A DNA stretch of 64,000 nucleotides from Rummeliibacillus pycnus_A (GTDB taxonomy: Bacteria; Bacillota; Bacilli; Bacillales_A; Planococcaceae), in the NCBI RefSeq assembly GCF_044359855.1, contig NZ_CP132291.1, forward strand, positions 620,001-684,000, in the 5' to 3' direction. The position numbers and the translations under genes are program-made. A model generated the notes under the pieces. The model did no database searches and was not told where the DNA came from. It saw only the letters and a program-made list of their open reading frames with translations. Shown piece after piece: positions 24,478-33,616 of this stretch (position 1 is its first letter; the number at the start of each line of letters is the position of its first letter).

Positions 24478-24521
24478 AACCCCAGAATATTTGATAAAAA
24501 ATTATCAATATTTTGGGGTTA
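24478..24521. terminator. Hairpin downstream of the ycgRQ-like operon
   Basis: AACCCCAGAATATTTGATA pairs with TATCAATATTTTGGGGTT around AAAAAT. No strong U-run follows. The remaining intergenic DNA to 24915 shows nothing else. Confidence 0.55.
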
Positions 24522-24915
24522 TTCAACCGAAAATCAAGATTTATTGCTCGATTCTATCATTCTATTTAATAATTATCGCGAAATTCCTTCATATATTTTA
24601 TCAATTCCATCATAGAATAATAGCTATCCAACACAGAACCAAAGATTGGCAGGTATGCGTCCGGTTCAATACCCTATTCACACCAGCCAATTACCCCATT
24701 GTTCTTATTGACTATTTCGATTATTCCTCTGATTTAATAATCCAAACTTAATTTCACTAACAAATGTAGACCCCAATAGAAGCACACCATAATTTCATAT
24801 TATTTAATAATCTTTGGATTCAGAAAACATAGTTTTGCCATAAAGACTCACCTTTTCTAATATCATATCCTTCAGCTGATTAACTAAAATCAACTTAAAT
24901 TTATAAATAGAAAAA

Positions 24916-24945
24916 AACTGAGTGCAGTGGAGTTTGCACTCAGTT
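24916..24945 (-). terminator. Terminator of the COG0523 gene pair
   Basis: AACTGAGTGCA pairs with TGCACTCAGTT; on the minus strand T7 follows immediately. It lies just past the stop at 24955. Confidence 0.85.
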
Positions 24946-24954
24946 GATGAACTA

Positions 24955-26139
24955 TCAGTCTTGATGAACGATAAATTTAGGAAGTGGATCATTCAATTGA
25001 GACCAATCTTGTGTCATTTCTATATCAGTTAATAAGCATTGGTCTAATTCTTCTTCAATTTGATGTCGATTTATTTCTACTCCAATCCAAACAATTTCTG
25101 TTTGTCGATCTCCATATACTGGATCCCATTTTTCTTTTAGGATGGGTTCTTCACGTAGTTCTATCTCTTGTTCTTCAGGAGATAAATCGGCGATCCATTG
25201 CCCAGCTCCTTGAAATTGAATAGATACTCCAGCTTGTGAAATCATTCCTGGCATATTTCGTGTTGCCAACCAAAAGAATCCTTTTGATCGGACAATTTCA
25301 GAAGGTAGATTATCTAGCCATTCAAACCATCTTTGGGGATGGAATGGCCGTTTTCTTCGATAAACAAATGATGAAATACCATATTCCTCTGTTTCAGGAG
25401 TATGTTCTTCGTTTAACTCTTTAATCCAACCAGCTCCTTGACTCGCTTCATCGAAATCAAACAAATGACGATTTAGTAGTACATTTAGTGAAATCAATCC
25501 ATTCCGAACAATATGTTGCTCGGCTGTTGGATTCATTTTTTTTATAAAAGCTTGGAACATTTCTAAATAATCCGGTGTCACTAAATCCGATTTCGTAATA
25601 CATAAAATATTCGCAAATTCGATTTGATCAATTAGTAAATCAGAAACGTCACGTTGGTCATAAGGGTCATCAGTTTGATGACGCTCTAATAATGTTTCGC
25701 CACTTTCATAGTCATGCCAGAAACGATTAGCATCAACGACTGTGATCATCGTATCCAGATAACAATGTGACGTTAAATCAATTCCGGTTTCTTCATCAAT
25801 ATACGAGAAAGTTTGTGCAACTGGAATCGGTTCACTGATTCCTGTCGATTCGATGACAATGCCATCAATGTCACCTTGTTCTACTAATTTTTCCACTTCA
25901 ATCAATAAGTCTTCACGCAATGTACAGCAAATACAGCCATTTGATAGTTCTACTAGTTTTTCAGTCGTTCTTGAAAAGCCTTGATTTTCAACAAGCTGCA
26001 TATCAATATTTACTTCACTCATGTCATTAACAATAACAGCTAGTTTTCTTCCTTCGCGATTTTCTAATAAATGGTTTAATATTGTTGTTTTGCCTGCACC
26101 TAGATAGCCACTAAGTACAGTTACTGGTATTTTATTCAT
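24955..26139 (-). CDS. COG0523 GTPase (YciC/ZigA-like metallochaperone), copy 1
   Basis: G3E-family GTPase of 394 residues, of the group that delivers zinc or other metals under limitation. It shows Walker A GYLGAGKTT (10-18), the family metal motif GCICC near residue 72, Walker B-type ESTGISEP and the C-terminal CobW_C domain. The G4 motif, NKxD in most members, reads ITKSDL, so the specificity residue is changed. ATG at 26139 is chosen because GGAG lies 6 bases upstream; the TTG at 26151 overlaps it. It is about 60 percent like the upstream paralogue by eye, with the same order of motifs, and probably shares its Zur-controlled transcript. Confidence 0.9.
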   Translation of the reverse strand: MNKIPVTVLSGYLGAGKTTILNHLLENREGRKLAVIVNDMSEVNIDMQLVENQGFSRTTEKLVELSNGCICCTLREDLLIEVEKLVEQGDIDGIVIESTGISEPIPVAQTFSYIDEETGIDLTSHCYLDTMITVVDANRFWHDYESGETLLERHQTDDPYDQRDVSDLLIDQIEFANILCITKSDLVTPDYLEMFQAFIKKMNPTAEQHIVRNGLISLNVLLNRHLFDFDEASQGAGWIKELNEEHTPETEEYGISSFVYRRKRPFHPQRWFEWLDNLPSEIVRSKGFFWLATRNMPGMISQAGVSIQFQGAGQWIADLSPEEQEIELREEPILKEKWDPVYGDRQTEIVWIGVEINRHQIEEELDQCLLTDIEMTQDWSQLNDPLPKFIVHQD

Positions 26140-26244
26140 ACTATTCTCCAATTCTTTTAAATAATAATTCTTTTGATTTTTTATAGAGTAATGTTAATAA
26201 TTTTCCTAAAAAGCCTATTATAGTGTGTTTGTTTCTGTGGTCTG

Positions 26245-27438
26245 TTATCTCATTTCCCAACTAAAAGGATTTTCCAATGTACGCCAATTACTATTGAACT
26301 CTTCTTCTGTTAAAAGACATTTATCTAATTGTTTTGTAATTTCATCTTTTGGTAGATCCATACCTATAATGACTAATTGCGTATTACGATCTCCAAATTC
26401 CGGATCCCATTCATCCATTACTTCGGGATTTTGGATAATAATTTTTTCTTGCTGCTCCTTCGGCAATGCAGCAACCCAGTAAGATATCGGTGAAATATTA
26501 ATAGCAGAACCAGCTTGTGAGAAGAGAATAGCGATATCATTATGAGAAGCACTCCAGATGATTCCCTTTGAACGAACAATTTCAAGGGGCATATTCTCCG
26601 CCCAGTCTTTAAATCGTTTTGGATGGAATGGCATTGTTCTTGTATAGTTAAAAGCACTAATACCATATTCTTCTGTTTCTGGCGTATGGTTTTCATGACC
26701 TATTTCAAGTTCTCTTAACCACCCTGCAGAATTGGCTACACGATCGAAGTTAAATCGTTTTGTGTTTAAAATTTCATGTGGATCAATTTCACCATGAGTT
26801 ATACGAATAAATTTAGCTTCCGGCTGCAATGTTCGTAAGACCCTTTCAAGACGTTCTAGCTGCTCCTCTGTTACTAAATCGCATTTATTCAAAATAAGAA
26901 CATCACAAAATTCAATTTGGTCAATTAGTAAATCTGCAACATCTCGTTCATCTAATTCACCAGCAGCTTCTTTTCGATCCAACAAACTTTCGCCGGATTG
27001 AAAATCAGTCCAAAATCGATTTGCATCAACGACTGTTACCATCGTATCTAACGAGCAACTCGCTGTTAAATCAATACCCAATTCTTCATCGATATATGAA
27101 AATGTCTGAGCAACAGGAATTGGTTCGCTAATACCTGTTGACTCAATAACTATGTAGTCAATATTTCCTCGCTCAGCAAGTTTTTGAACTTCAATCAGCA
27201 AATCCTCTCGCAATGTACAACAAATACAACCATTTGATAGCTCAACAAATTTTTCTTCTGTTCTTGAAATACCGCTTCCTTTTTCTACAAGTGAAGCATC
27301 GATATTGATTTCACTCATGTCATTCACAATAACCGCAACACGTAAATTTTGTTCATTTTGTAATACATGATTTAAAATGGTTGTCTTCCCTGCACCCAAA
27401 TAACCACTTAAAACAGTAACTGGAATTTTTCTATTCAA
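26245..27438 (-). CDS. COG0523 GTPase (YciC/ZigA-like metallochaperone), copy 2
   Basis: First gene of the pair, 397 residues. Walker A GYLGAGKTT, GCICC, ESTGISEP, a canonical NKCD (ILNKCDLV) and the CobW C-terminal domain are all present. I chose TTG at 27438 rather than ATG at 27447: GGAGG directly abuts that ATG, but is 9 bases from the TTG, and MNRKIPVTVLSGY then aligns with MNKIPVTVLSGY of copy 1. Two Zur-like operators lie upstream (27454-27474 and 27615-27635), one overlapping the leader, so expression is expected in zinc deprivation, as for yciC in B. subtilis. A 105-base gap separates it from copy 1. Confidence 0.92.
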   Translation of the reverse strand: MNRKIPVTVLSGYLGAGKTTILNHVLQNEQNLRVAVIVNDMSEINIDASLVEKGSGISRTEEKFVELSNGCICCTLREDLLIEVQKLAERGNIDYIVIESTGISEPIPVAQTFSYIDEELGIDLTASCSLDTMVTVVDANRFWTDFQSGESLLDRKEAAGELDERDVADLLIDQIEFCDVLILNKCDLVTEEQLERLERVLRTLQPEAKFIRITHGEIDPHEILNTKRFNFDRVANSAGWLRELEIGHENHTPETEEYGISAFNYTRTMPFHPKRFKDWAENMPLEIVRSKGIIWSASHNDIAILFSQAGSAINISPISYWVAALPKEQQEKIIIQNPEVMDEWDPEFGDRNTQLVIIGMDLPKDEITKQLDKCLLTEEEFNSNWRTLENPFSWEMR

Positions 27439-27453
27439 AAATCTCATCCTCCT

Positions 27454-27474
27454 AAATAGTAATTGTTACGATTT
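27454..27474. promoter_or_regulatory. Zur box next to the COG0523 genes
   Basis: AAATAGTAAT-T-GTTACGATTT agrees at 18 of 20 fixed positions with the B. subtilis Zur box by my count. It lies 15 bases before the TTG start on the minus strand, so a repressor here would block transcription or early elongation. Confidence 0.85.
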
Positions 27475-27614
27475 AAAAAAATCAAAAAAATATAATGTTC
27501 TTTCTTGCATTCGAGTACTCTGTATCAAAAAGATTATTCTTCGTTAATTTTTGTAGAATGAATTTTATATCTCCTGATTAAAAGCAATCTAAAAACATAT
27601 AAATCCCATTCATC

Positions 27615-27635
27615 AAATAGTAATGGTTACGATTT
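27615..27635. promoter_or_regulatory. Second Zur box upstream of the COG0523 genes
   Basis: AAATAGTAAT-G-GTTACGATTT, nearly identical to the box at 27454 and 161 bases from it. Two well-spaced boxes recall yciC of B. subtilis, where both are needed for repression. The rest of 27475-27875 is AT-rich with no gene. Confidence 0.85.
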
Positions 27636-27875
27636 ATAATCTTATACTTCTTTACTGACTTTGTCAATAATATTCTTATTAATGAGCTTTACTCTCCTTT
27701 TAGCTTAAAATTTTTTTGTATCTTTACTCACTTTAAGCCATACCATCATAAAAAGTTGGTATTGGAAATATGACCTTTTAACCGGGATGCAGAAATAAAT
27801 GTTGCCGTTAAAGGATTATTTCCACAGGATAAAGAATATATAGTAATAAAAGTCAGAAAACTGGAGAGTGACGAC

Positions 27876-28361
27876 ATGATTCATGATATAAAGGAATATG
27901 TAAAATATTTAGATGGGATCCATAAACGAACGATGCAATATGTGAAAGTAATACCTAATGAACTCCTAGATTGGAAGCCTTCTGATGATAAATTTTCTAC
28001 AGGTGATTTATTGCGACATATCGCATCATCTCGATTGATGTTTCTTGGTATATTTGAATATGGTTCGTGGACATACACTGGACATGATACTGATAAAGGG
28101 GCATCTATTAAGGATATTTCCAATTATTTAGAAGAATGTCAGATTAAACTAACAGAGGGTTTATTAAAAGTTGGAAACGATGTGTTGACAAAAAAGGTTA
28201 TGACCCTGCATGGTCATGAAGTTAGTGTGTGGAGAATACTTATGGCAATTCCTGAACATGAAATCCATCATCGTGGACAAATCTCTACATATTTACAAAT
28301 GAATAAAATTGAACCACCTCAAATTTTCGGATTAAAAATTGAGCAAGTTAAAACATTATAA
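27876..28361 (+). CDS. DinB-family protein
   Basis: A 161-residue four-helix-bundle protein of the DinB/YfiT superfamily, members of which are metal-dependent hydrolases or thiol transferases. The metal triad is visible: H48 (LLRHIASS), H128 and H132 (PEHEIHHRGQ). The substrate cannot be predicted; some relatives act in bacillithiol-dependent detoxification. CTGGAGAG precedes the ATG. It is monocistronic with its own terminator; there is no link to the adjacent zinc genes beyond proximity. Confidence 0.87.
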   Translation: MIHDIKEYVKYLDGIHKRTMQYVKVIPNELLDWKPSDDKFSTGDLLRHIASSRLMFLGIFEYGSWTYTGHDTDKGASIKDISNYLEECQIKLTEGLLKVGNDVLTKKVMTLHGHEVSVWRILMAIPEHEIHHRGQISTYLQMNKIEPPQIFGLKIEQVKTL

Positions 28362-28388
28362 TTTTTGAACGAGTCAAAGCTACACAAA

Positions 28389-28428
28389 AAATCGTATTTA
28401 AGAGGAAAAATCCTTTTAAATACGATTT
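28389..28428 (+). terminator. Terminator of the DinB-family gene
   Basis: A 17-bp stem AAATCGTATTTAAGAGG with its near-perfect complement (one mismatch), loop A-rich, ending in GATTTAAAA. The U-run is weak. Confidence 0.65.
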
Positions 28429-28585
28429 AAAACAGTATACATCTTTTTTGTATAATATAGAACTTTATTGTTACTTAACATTATTTACTTGAAGAAAATC
28501 ATCAATTAAGCTAAACGGGCCTTATTCTTAAAAATTCCGATATAATGTTTTTTCTCTCTCGGATATGATACTAAGATTTAGTGTC

Positions 28586-30052
28586 TTATAATTCCGGTGC
28601 TTTTCTGCTTTTTGTTGCTTGTTCAAAAGCAAATGCAAGCTTAATTAATGTTCCTTCACTAAAAGCTGTACTTGCAAAAGTAATACCAAAAGGTCTTCCA
28701 TTCTTCATATAGCCTGCAGGTACTGCTATAGATGGATACCCTGCCTTAGCACTTATAGTGGAACCAATATAAGATGGAAATAATATTGCATCTAGATTAT
28801 ATTCTTTAAGTGCATAATCAATGCCCATTTCTTGAGACAGATACAGATCATCTAATTTCGCATTCAAATATTCAGGATCTCTTAAAGTGTTTGTTAAAAA
28901 TTGTCTTTCCTCCAATTTATCTTGACCATATTTTAATGCTTGTCCTTCATGTTTCTTGTTAAATTCTATTAATTCTTTAATAGAATGTACTGGAATGTAG
29001 GAAGGTAATCTAGATAAATAATTTTCTAAGCTATGTTTTAGTTCATATTTATTTACACCCCAACTCCAATCACTATAGAAAGAAGGAATTTCGATATCTT
29101 CAATAACTTCTGTTCCTTCATTTTTTAAAATTTGAATCACATTTTCAAATAAATTTTCATTGTATTCTCCAGAGTTATAATATTCATTAGAAGCTTTATT
29201 GAATACACCAATTCTTGCTCCTTTTAATCCTTTAGAATCTAAGAAGGAGGTATAATCATGACTAGCAATTCCATCACTTTTATATGTAGCTGCATCAAGT
29301 TTATCAACACCTGTTAAAGCACTTAATAAAATAGCTGCGTCAGTAACTGTTCTTGCAAAAGGTCCCGCAGTATCTTGTGAATAAGTAAATGGAATAATTC
29401 CTGTTCTACTGATTAGACCAACTGTGGGCTTAATGCCAACTACTGAATTTTGAATCGCTGGACTAAGAATAGAAGCATCTGTTTCCGTACCAACAGATAA
29501 CACTGTGAGATTTGCAGCAACTGCAACTGCAGATCCTGTGCTCGATCCCCCAACAAAAAGGTCTGCATCACCATAGGGATTTAATACTTGCCCTCCCCTT
29601 GCACTATAGCCTGCCCACATTTTAGTTGCCATTCCATTAGCTAGTTCTGTCATATTTGTTTTACCCATTATTACTGCACCTGATTGACGTAGTTTTTCCA
29701 CAAGAAATGCGTCGCGATTACTAAGATAATTTTCTAGTGCAAGTGTTCCAGCACTCGTATGCATGGAATCATTAGTTTCAATATTGTCTTTCAAAAGAAT
29801 CGGTATGCCATGTAAAGGCCCTCTTATGCCCTTTGTTTTTCTTTCATGATCTAGTGCTTCTGCAATAAATATTGCATCAGGATTAATTTCCAGAATAGAA
29901 TTTAATTTCGACCCACTCTGATCATACTTGGCAATTCTTGAAAGATAATACATAACTAACTCTTTCGATGTTATTTCACCTTTTTCTAGAGCAGATTGGA
30001 TTTCATAAACAGTTAATTCTTCTTTAAAAAAATCGTTAAATTTAATTCTCAT
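28586..30052 (-). CDS. Amidase (amidase signature family)
   Basis: Ser-cisSer-Lys amidohydrolase of 488 residues. The signature is seen as the catalytic Lys in GIPILLKDNI (about residue 88), the glycine-serine rich FVGGSSTGSAVAVAANL and the cis-Ser and nucleophile region TETDASILSPA. The length and a C-terminal FGITFASTAFSEGTLIKLAF match stand-alone amidases of Bacilli rather than GatA, since no gatB or gatC lie nearby. Note GGSSTGSAVA, where most members have GGSSGGSA. The substrate is unknown. GGGGGAAG precedes the ATG. No signal peptide. Confidence 0.9.
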   Translation of the reverse strand: MRIKFNDFFKEELTVYEIQSALEKGEITSKELVMYYLSRIAKYDQSGSKLNSILEINPDAIFIAEALDHERKTKGIRGPLHGIPILLKDNIETNDSMHTSAGTLALENYLSNRDAFLVEKLRQSGAVIMGKTNMTELANGMATKMWAGYSARGGQVLNPYGDADLFVGGSSTGSAVAVAANLTVLSVGTETDASILSPAIQNSVVGIKPTVGLISRTGIIPFTYSQDTAGPFARTVTDAAILLSALTGVDKLDAATYKSDGIASHDYTSFLDSKGLKGARIGVFNKASNEYYNSGEYNENLFENVIQILKNEGTEVIEDIEIPSFYSDWSWGVNKYELKHSLENYLSRLPSYIPVHSIKELIEFNKKHEGQALKYGQDKLEERQFLTNTLRDPEYLNAKLDDLYLSQEMGIDYALKEYNLDAILFPSYIGSTISAKAGYPSIAVPAGYMKNGRPFGITFASTAFSEGTLIKLAFAFEQATKSRKAPEL

Positions 30053-30166
30053 ATGCTTCCCCCTATAATTTTATTGCGGAATATTAACATTGTTGACCAT
30101 ATATTACTGCACTAATAATTGAAAAATTGTCATACATATCGCTTGAATTTTTGAAATAACGGGAGA

Positions 30167-30520
30167 TTATGGGTTACCTTTTTTTGAAAAATTTACGAAA
30201 GCCCTTATGATCAGTTGTCCAATACAAGTAATTCCGGCAATCCAAACTACAGCAATATCTCTTCCAAATGGCGCAAACCAATAATCTTCTTTTATCCATA
30301 GTTTCGCTAATATAATAGAAATTACACAAGAAGCTATTTGGGATACTATTACATTACGCTTTTTCGTATGTACAGACAAAATACCAGTTATGAGGATATA
30401 AAAAATCCAAGTTAAAAATAAATATTTCGCTTCTTCCCCTTTAACGTGTTGCCCATATTCATAAAAATGAAATAAAAATGCTACTGGAATAAGAGATAAA
30501 AGATAGTATGTATATTTCAA
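30167..30520 (-). CDS. Small integral membrane protein, function unknown
   Basis: 117 residues with four likely membrane segments: about 4-20, 33-50, 55-72 and 84-108. The loops are short and mildly charged (KKRN, KEDYW). I do not recognise the family. The ATG at 30520 lacks a strong AGGAGG; GAGGTG lies 6 bases upstream. It is on the same strand as the amidase but 114 bases upstream of it, so co-transcription is possible. Confidence 0.65.
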   Translation of the reverse strand: MKYTYYLLSLIPVAFLFHFYEYGQHVKGEEAKYLFLTWIFYILITGILSVHTKKRNVIVSQIASCVISIILAKLWIKEDYWFAPFGRDIAVVWIAGITCIGQLIIRAFVNFSKKGNP

Positions 30521-30676
30521 TATAAGGCACCTCTTGCTTTACTTAATGGTTATTTAAAGTACAAATAATAAAACTGTTTAGATACACTTTCAATCAATTT
30601 CATATTCTAAGTCTTGCAAAAAGTTCGAACATGCTACCTTTTTTAAAGCTCTGTTTGAGTAAATGTGGGAAAGCAA

Positions 30677-30886
30677 GAGAGGCCGCAAATTTTTATATCT
30701 GCTTTTGAATGAAGTGGAATTAGCTCCGCTTTCCGTGGGCGAACTGACGAGCCTCCTCGCTTCGCTCCGGGGTCTCGTCTAGCTCGTTTTCCCACAGGAG
30801 TCTCTGCTAATTCCACTTCAACCAAGATGGGCATACAAGATTTTCATTATAAAAATTAAGCTTTTTTTACTTTTTTAGCGACCTCA
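30677..30886 (+). repeat. MITE-like repeat, copy F
   Basis: Second copy of element E. The outer arms GAAGTGGAATTAGC (30711) and GCTAATTCCACTTC (30807) are perfectly complementary, with a GC-rich core TTTCCGTGGGCGAACTGACG and so on. It ends in ACTTTTTTAGCGACCTCA, matching the E ends in inverted form. The left end is shortened and it lacks the 64-bp module (CACAGGAGTCTCTGC reads through). The rest of 30521-31196 is AT-rich, without genes. Confidence 0.7.
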
Positions 30887-31196
30887 AAGCAAGAGCGAAA
30901 GGAGCCATGGGCTGAGCAACATCTAGAAAGCCTAACTCCTCCCCGGAAAGCAACCTCCTTTCTCAAAAACTAAGGAACTAATATTCCATAATTTAATACT
31001 ATGAACTGAAATTCATAATAGTTATTTTTTAAATAAAGATTGTAACTGCAATTTTGAAATTAATTATATTTTTTCACTATATATACTTCGTTTATTCTAA
31101 CTTATATTCCTAATTTTTACAAAATGAGATTATAATAAAAAAACTCTCGCCTCTTAGCGATATAGTTTTAGAAAACAAATATTCCATCTTAGACCT

Positions 31197-32411
31197 TTAT
31201 TTAATAAATTTTATGAATCGTTTCTTCCCAATTTGTAAAAAATCGTCATTCATTAAAATTTTGTCAGTTTCATCTTCTGTAATTTTTTCACCATTTAAAG
31301 AAACGCCATTTTGTTTAATTAATCGCGTAAATTCACTTTTACTTTTAATATAGTCTTTAGCAATTAAAGAAGGAATAATATCAAGTACAGATTCTTTTCC
31401 TATTTCAATTAAAATGGAGGGAATGTTATCAGGGATTTGTTTCTTTTGAAATGCTGTTTCAAAATATTGCTTTGCCCTCCTCATAGCCTCTTCCCCATGG
31501 TATAAAGTAGGAATAATTTCTGCCAATTCTAGTTTTATATCTCGTGGATTTTCACCTTTTGATAATCTATTATTCAATTTCTTAATCACTTTAGGATGCT
31601 CATCTGTTGCAAGTTCAAAGTATTTAATAATTAATGCATCAGGCACTTCCATTACTTTTTTGAACATTACCTCTGGTGCTTCATTTACTCCAATATAATT
31701 TCCTAAGCTTTTACTCATTTTTTCGATACCGTCTAAACCTTCTAATAACGGCATGAAAATGGCGATTTGTTTTTCGAGCCCTAAATGCTTTTGTAATGTA
31801 CGTCCCATTAATATATTAAACGTTTGGTCTGTACCTCCTAATTCAATATCAGCAGAAATTTCGACTGAATCATACGCTTGCATTAATGGATAGAAGAATT
31901 CATGGATACCAATTGGTACTTGATTGTTATATCGTTTTTGGAAATCATCACGTTCTAAAATACGCGCAACAGAAGTTGTTGCTGCTAATTTGATGACTTC
32001 TTCAAATGTTAATCTTGATAACCACTCACTATTAAAACGTATAGTTGTTTTTTCTTCATCTAATATTTTAAAAATTTGCTTATAATAGGTTTTAGCATTT
32101 TCCTTTACAATTTCATCACTTAATGCGACGCGACCTTTTACTTTTCCTGTTGGGTCTCCTATACGACCTGTAAAATCACCAATAATAATGACAACGCGAT
32201 GTCCTAAATCTTGCATTTGTTTAATTTTTCGTAGAACTACAGCATGCCCTAAATGAATGTCTGGGGCAGAAGGATCTAAACCAAGCTTAATCGTTAAAGG
32301 TTTTTGTTCTTTAAAAGAATGTTCCAATTTTGCTAATAACTCTTCTTCATTAACTATCTTGTCTACACCCTTTTGAATAATCTCTAATTGTTCCTCTGGT
32401 TTTAAAAACAT
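31197..32411 (-). CDS. tyrS: Tyrosyl-tRNA synthetase (TyrZ type)
   Basis: Charges tRNA-Tyr. The 404 residues show the class I signatures HLGH (in DPSAPDIHLGHAVVL) and KMSKS (DGIEKMSKSLGN), GGTDQTFN in the tyrosine pocket and a C-terminal S4-like RNA-binding domain (about 340-404). The sequence FTGRIGDPTGK places it with the TyrZ branch, which in B. subtilis is a second TyrRS controlled by a T-box; a T-box precedes this gene too. ATG at 32411 follows AAGGAG by 9 bases; the upstream TTG at 32420 abuts it. Confidence 0.95.
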   Translation of the reverse strand: MFLKPEEQLEIIQKGVDKIVNEEELLAKLEHSFKEQKPLTIKLGLDPSAPDIHLGHAVVLRKIKQMQDLGHRVVIIIGDFTGRIGDPTGKVKGRVALSDEIVKENAKTYYKQIFKILDEEKTTIRFNSEWLSRLTFEEVIKLAATTSVARILERDDFQKRYNNQVPIGIHEFFYPLMQAYDSVEISADIELGGTDQTFNILMGRTLQKHLGLEKQIAIFMPLLEGLDGIEKMSKSLGNYIGVNEAPEVMFKKVMEVPDALIIKYFELATDEHPKVIKKLNNRLSKGENPRDIKLELAEIIPTLYHGEEAMRRAKQYFETAFQKKQIPDNIPSILIEIGKESVLDIIPSLIAKDYIKSKSEFTRLIKQNGVSLNGEKITEDETDKILMNDDFLQIGKKRFIKFIK

Positions 32412-32779
32412 ACAATACAACTCCTTAAATTTGAATTAATATTGCAAGTTCTATAAGAGCAAAATAAAAACGCCCTTTAGGAATTAACCTAAAGGACGTG
32501 TATGAACGTGTTACCACCTTAATTTAAGAGTTATTCACATAACCCTTCTCAATAGGTACGGCTAAATTGCGATACCTTTGCATTGATTACGGATGCAAAC
32601 CCGTCGTAGCCTACTAAATTTCGGTACGCAGCTCCAAGATGTATTCATTTTAATTTTCCTTCGCGCCTCTCATCTACCGGCTACTTTCTGTAAGTTCCAT
32701 TAAAATTACTCGTTCTCTTCAACGCTTTTACTCTTATACTCCAAATTGTTATAAACAATTCTTTGTTATGCAAATCTTG
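32412..32779 (-). ncRNA. T-box leader of tyrS with tyrosine specifier
   Basis: Untranslated leader of about 360 nt on the minus strand. The T-box sequence AAGGTGGTAACACG is at 32507-32520. It is followed by the terminator stem (32471-32498, CGCCCTTTAGG with its complement) and a T-rich run (32461-32470). The specifier is TAC (Tyr) at 32641-32643, followed by A, in the upstream Stem I region. Uncharged tRNA-Tyr is expected to stabilise the antiterminator and allow tyrS transcription. Confidence 0.9.
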
Positions 32780-32785
32780 ATATCT

Positions 32786-32814
32786 ATTTTAGCGTAATTA
32801 TTCGAATTGTCAAT
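32786..32814 (-). promoter_or_regulatory. Promoter of the tyrS T-box leader
   Basis: On the minus strand, -35 TTGACA (32814-32809), 17-base spacer, -10 TAAAAT (32791-32786). Start expected near 32779. Confidence 0.7.
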
Positions 32815-32847
32815 AAATTTCAATTCTCTTGTCATTGTATACTTAGA

Positions 32848-33099
32848 TTAATACAACATAAATAGCTGATAAATTGTAATACATATTGCACCAACAATCG
32901 GAGAAATTCTTAATACTTTAAAACCGGTTAATGAAGAATGTATTTCTTCTAATGGATCTTGCGTAGGAGATGCTAAGTATCCAATAAAACGTTGCCATCT
33001 ATTCAGTTTAAATTGGCTTAGTTCGTTCGGTATTTTCACTTCATATTCATCGAGTCGATTTTTCAACGTTTTTTCTTTATTGAACTCTTCTTTCAGCAT
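32848..33099 (-). CDS. Small membrane-anchored protein, putative anti-sigma factor
   Basis: An 83-residue protein with a charged cytoplasmic part (about 1-60) and a single C-terminal membrane segment (about 63-83, ISPIVGAICITIYQLFMLY). Its start lies inside the end of the ECF sigma gene (23-base overlap), with GGGGAGG 6 bases before the ATG. Translationally coupled, single-TM partners of ECF factors are usually anti-sigma factors; this one lacks a visible zinc-binding HxxxCxxC. So the role is inferred from context. Confidence 0.65.
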   Translation of the reverse strand: MLKEEFNKEKTLKNRLDEYEVKIPNELSQFKLNRWQRFIGYLASPTQDPLEEIHSSLTGFKVLRISPIVGAICITIYQLFMLY

Positions 33100-33616
33100 A
33101 ACAAACCTCCCCTAGTTCCTCTTTTAAAGATTTGATCGCGTTATGCAATCTTGACTTTACAGTACCAATTGGAATGGATAAAATCCGAGCAATTTCTTCT
33201 TGCGTTAAATCATGATAATACGCCAATAAAATGACCGCTTTTTGCTTTTCAGGTAAATTAGCAATCGCCTGTTGAACAGCTAACTTTTCATCTGGTGAAA
33301 AATATGTAACTGCAATTGGTACTAAAAATGGCAATAAAGTTCGCCATTTTTTTCGCCTATTTAATTTATTGATTAGTAAACGATATGCGATTTGAAAGAC
33401 ATAAGATTTCACGGATCCTTTTTGGCTATCATAATCATATTTTACTTTTTGCAATTTTTCAAACGTATCATGAACAATGTCCATACTTAGTTGTTCCTCA
33501 CATGTATAACGGTATAAAAAACAATAAAGAGGCTCATATAATTGTTGATATAACAAGGTGAATGCCTCTAAATCTCCTTGTTTATATGACTCCATCCACT
33601 CTTCATTGCTTTTCAT
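33077..33616 (-). CDS. ECF sigma factor (sigma-70 family)
   Basis: A 179-residue alternative sigma factor. Region 2 is at about 10-80 (AFTLLYQQLYEPLYCFLYRY, DIVHDTFEKL, KGSVKSYVFQIAYRLLINKL). Region 4 is at about 112-165, with the helix-turn-helix LTQEEIARILSIPIGTVKSR. There is an extended basic linker (RRKKWRTLLPF) between them. It is the middle gene of three overlapping genes, flanked by two membrane proteins that may control it. GGAGG lies 9 bases before the ATG. Target promoters unknown. Confidence 0.9.
   Translation of the reverse strand: MKSNEEWMESYKQGDLEAFTLLYQQLYEPLYCFLYRYTCEEQLSMDIVHDTFEKLQKVKYDYDSQKGSVKSYVFQIAYRLLINKLNRRKKWRTLLPFLVPIAVTYFSPDEKLAVQQAIANLPEKQKAVILLAYYHDLTQEEIARILSIPIGTVKSRLHNAIKSLKEELGEVCYAERRVQ

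Noticed and set aside
30643..30834. 63-residue minus-strand frame, basic and proline-rich
   Set aside because: It lies wholly inside the GC-rich repeat copy F; the frame is a by-product of repeat composition.
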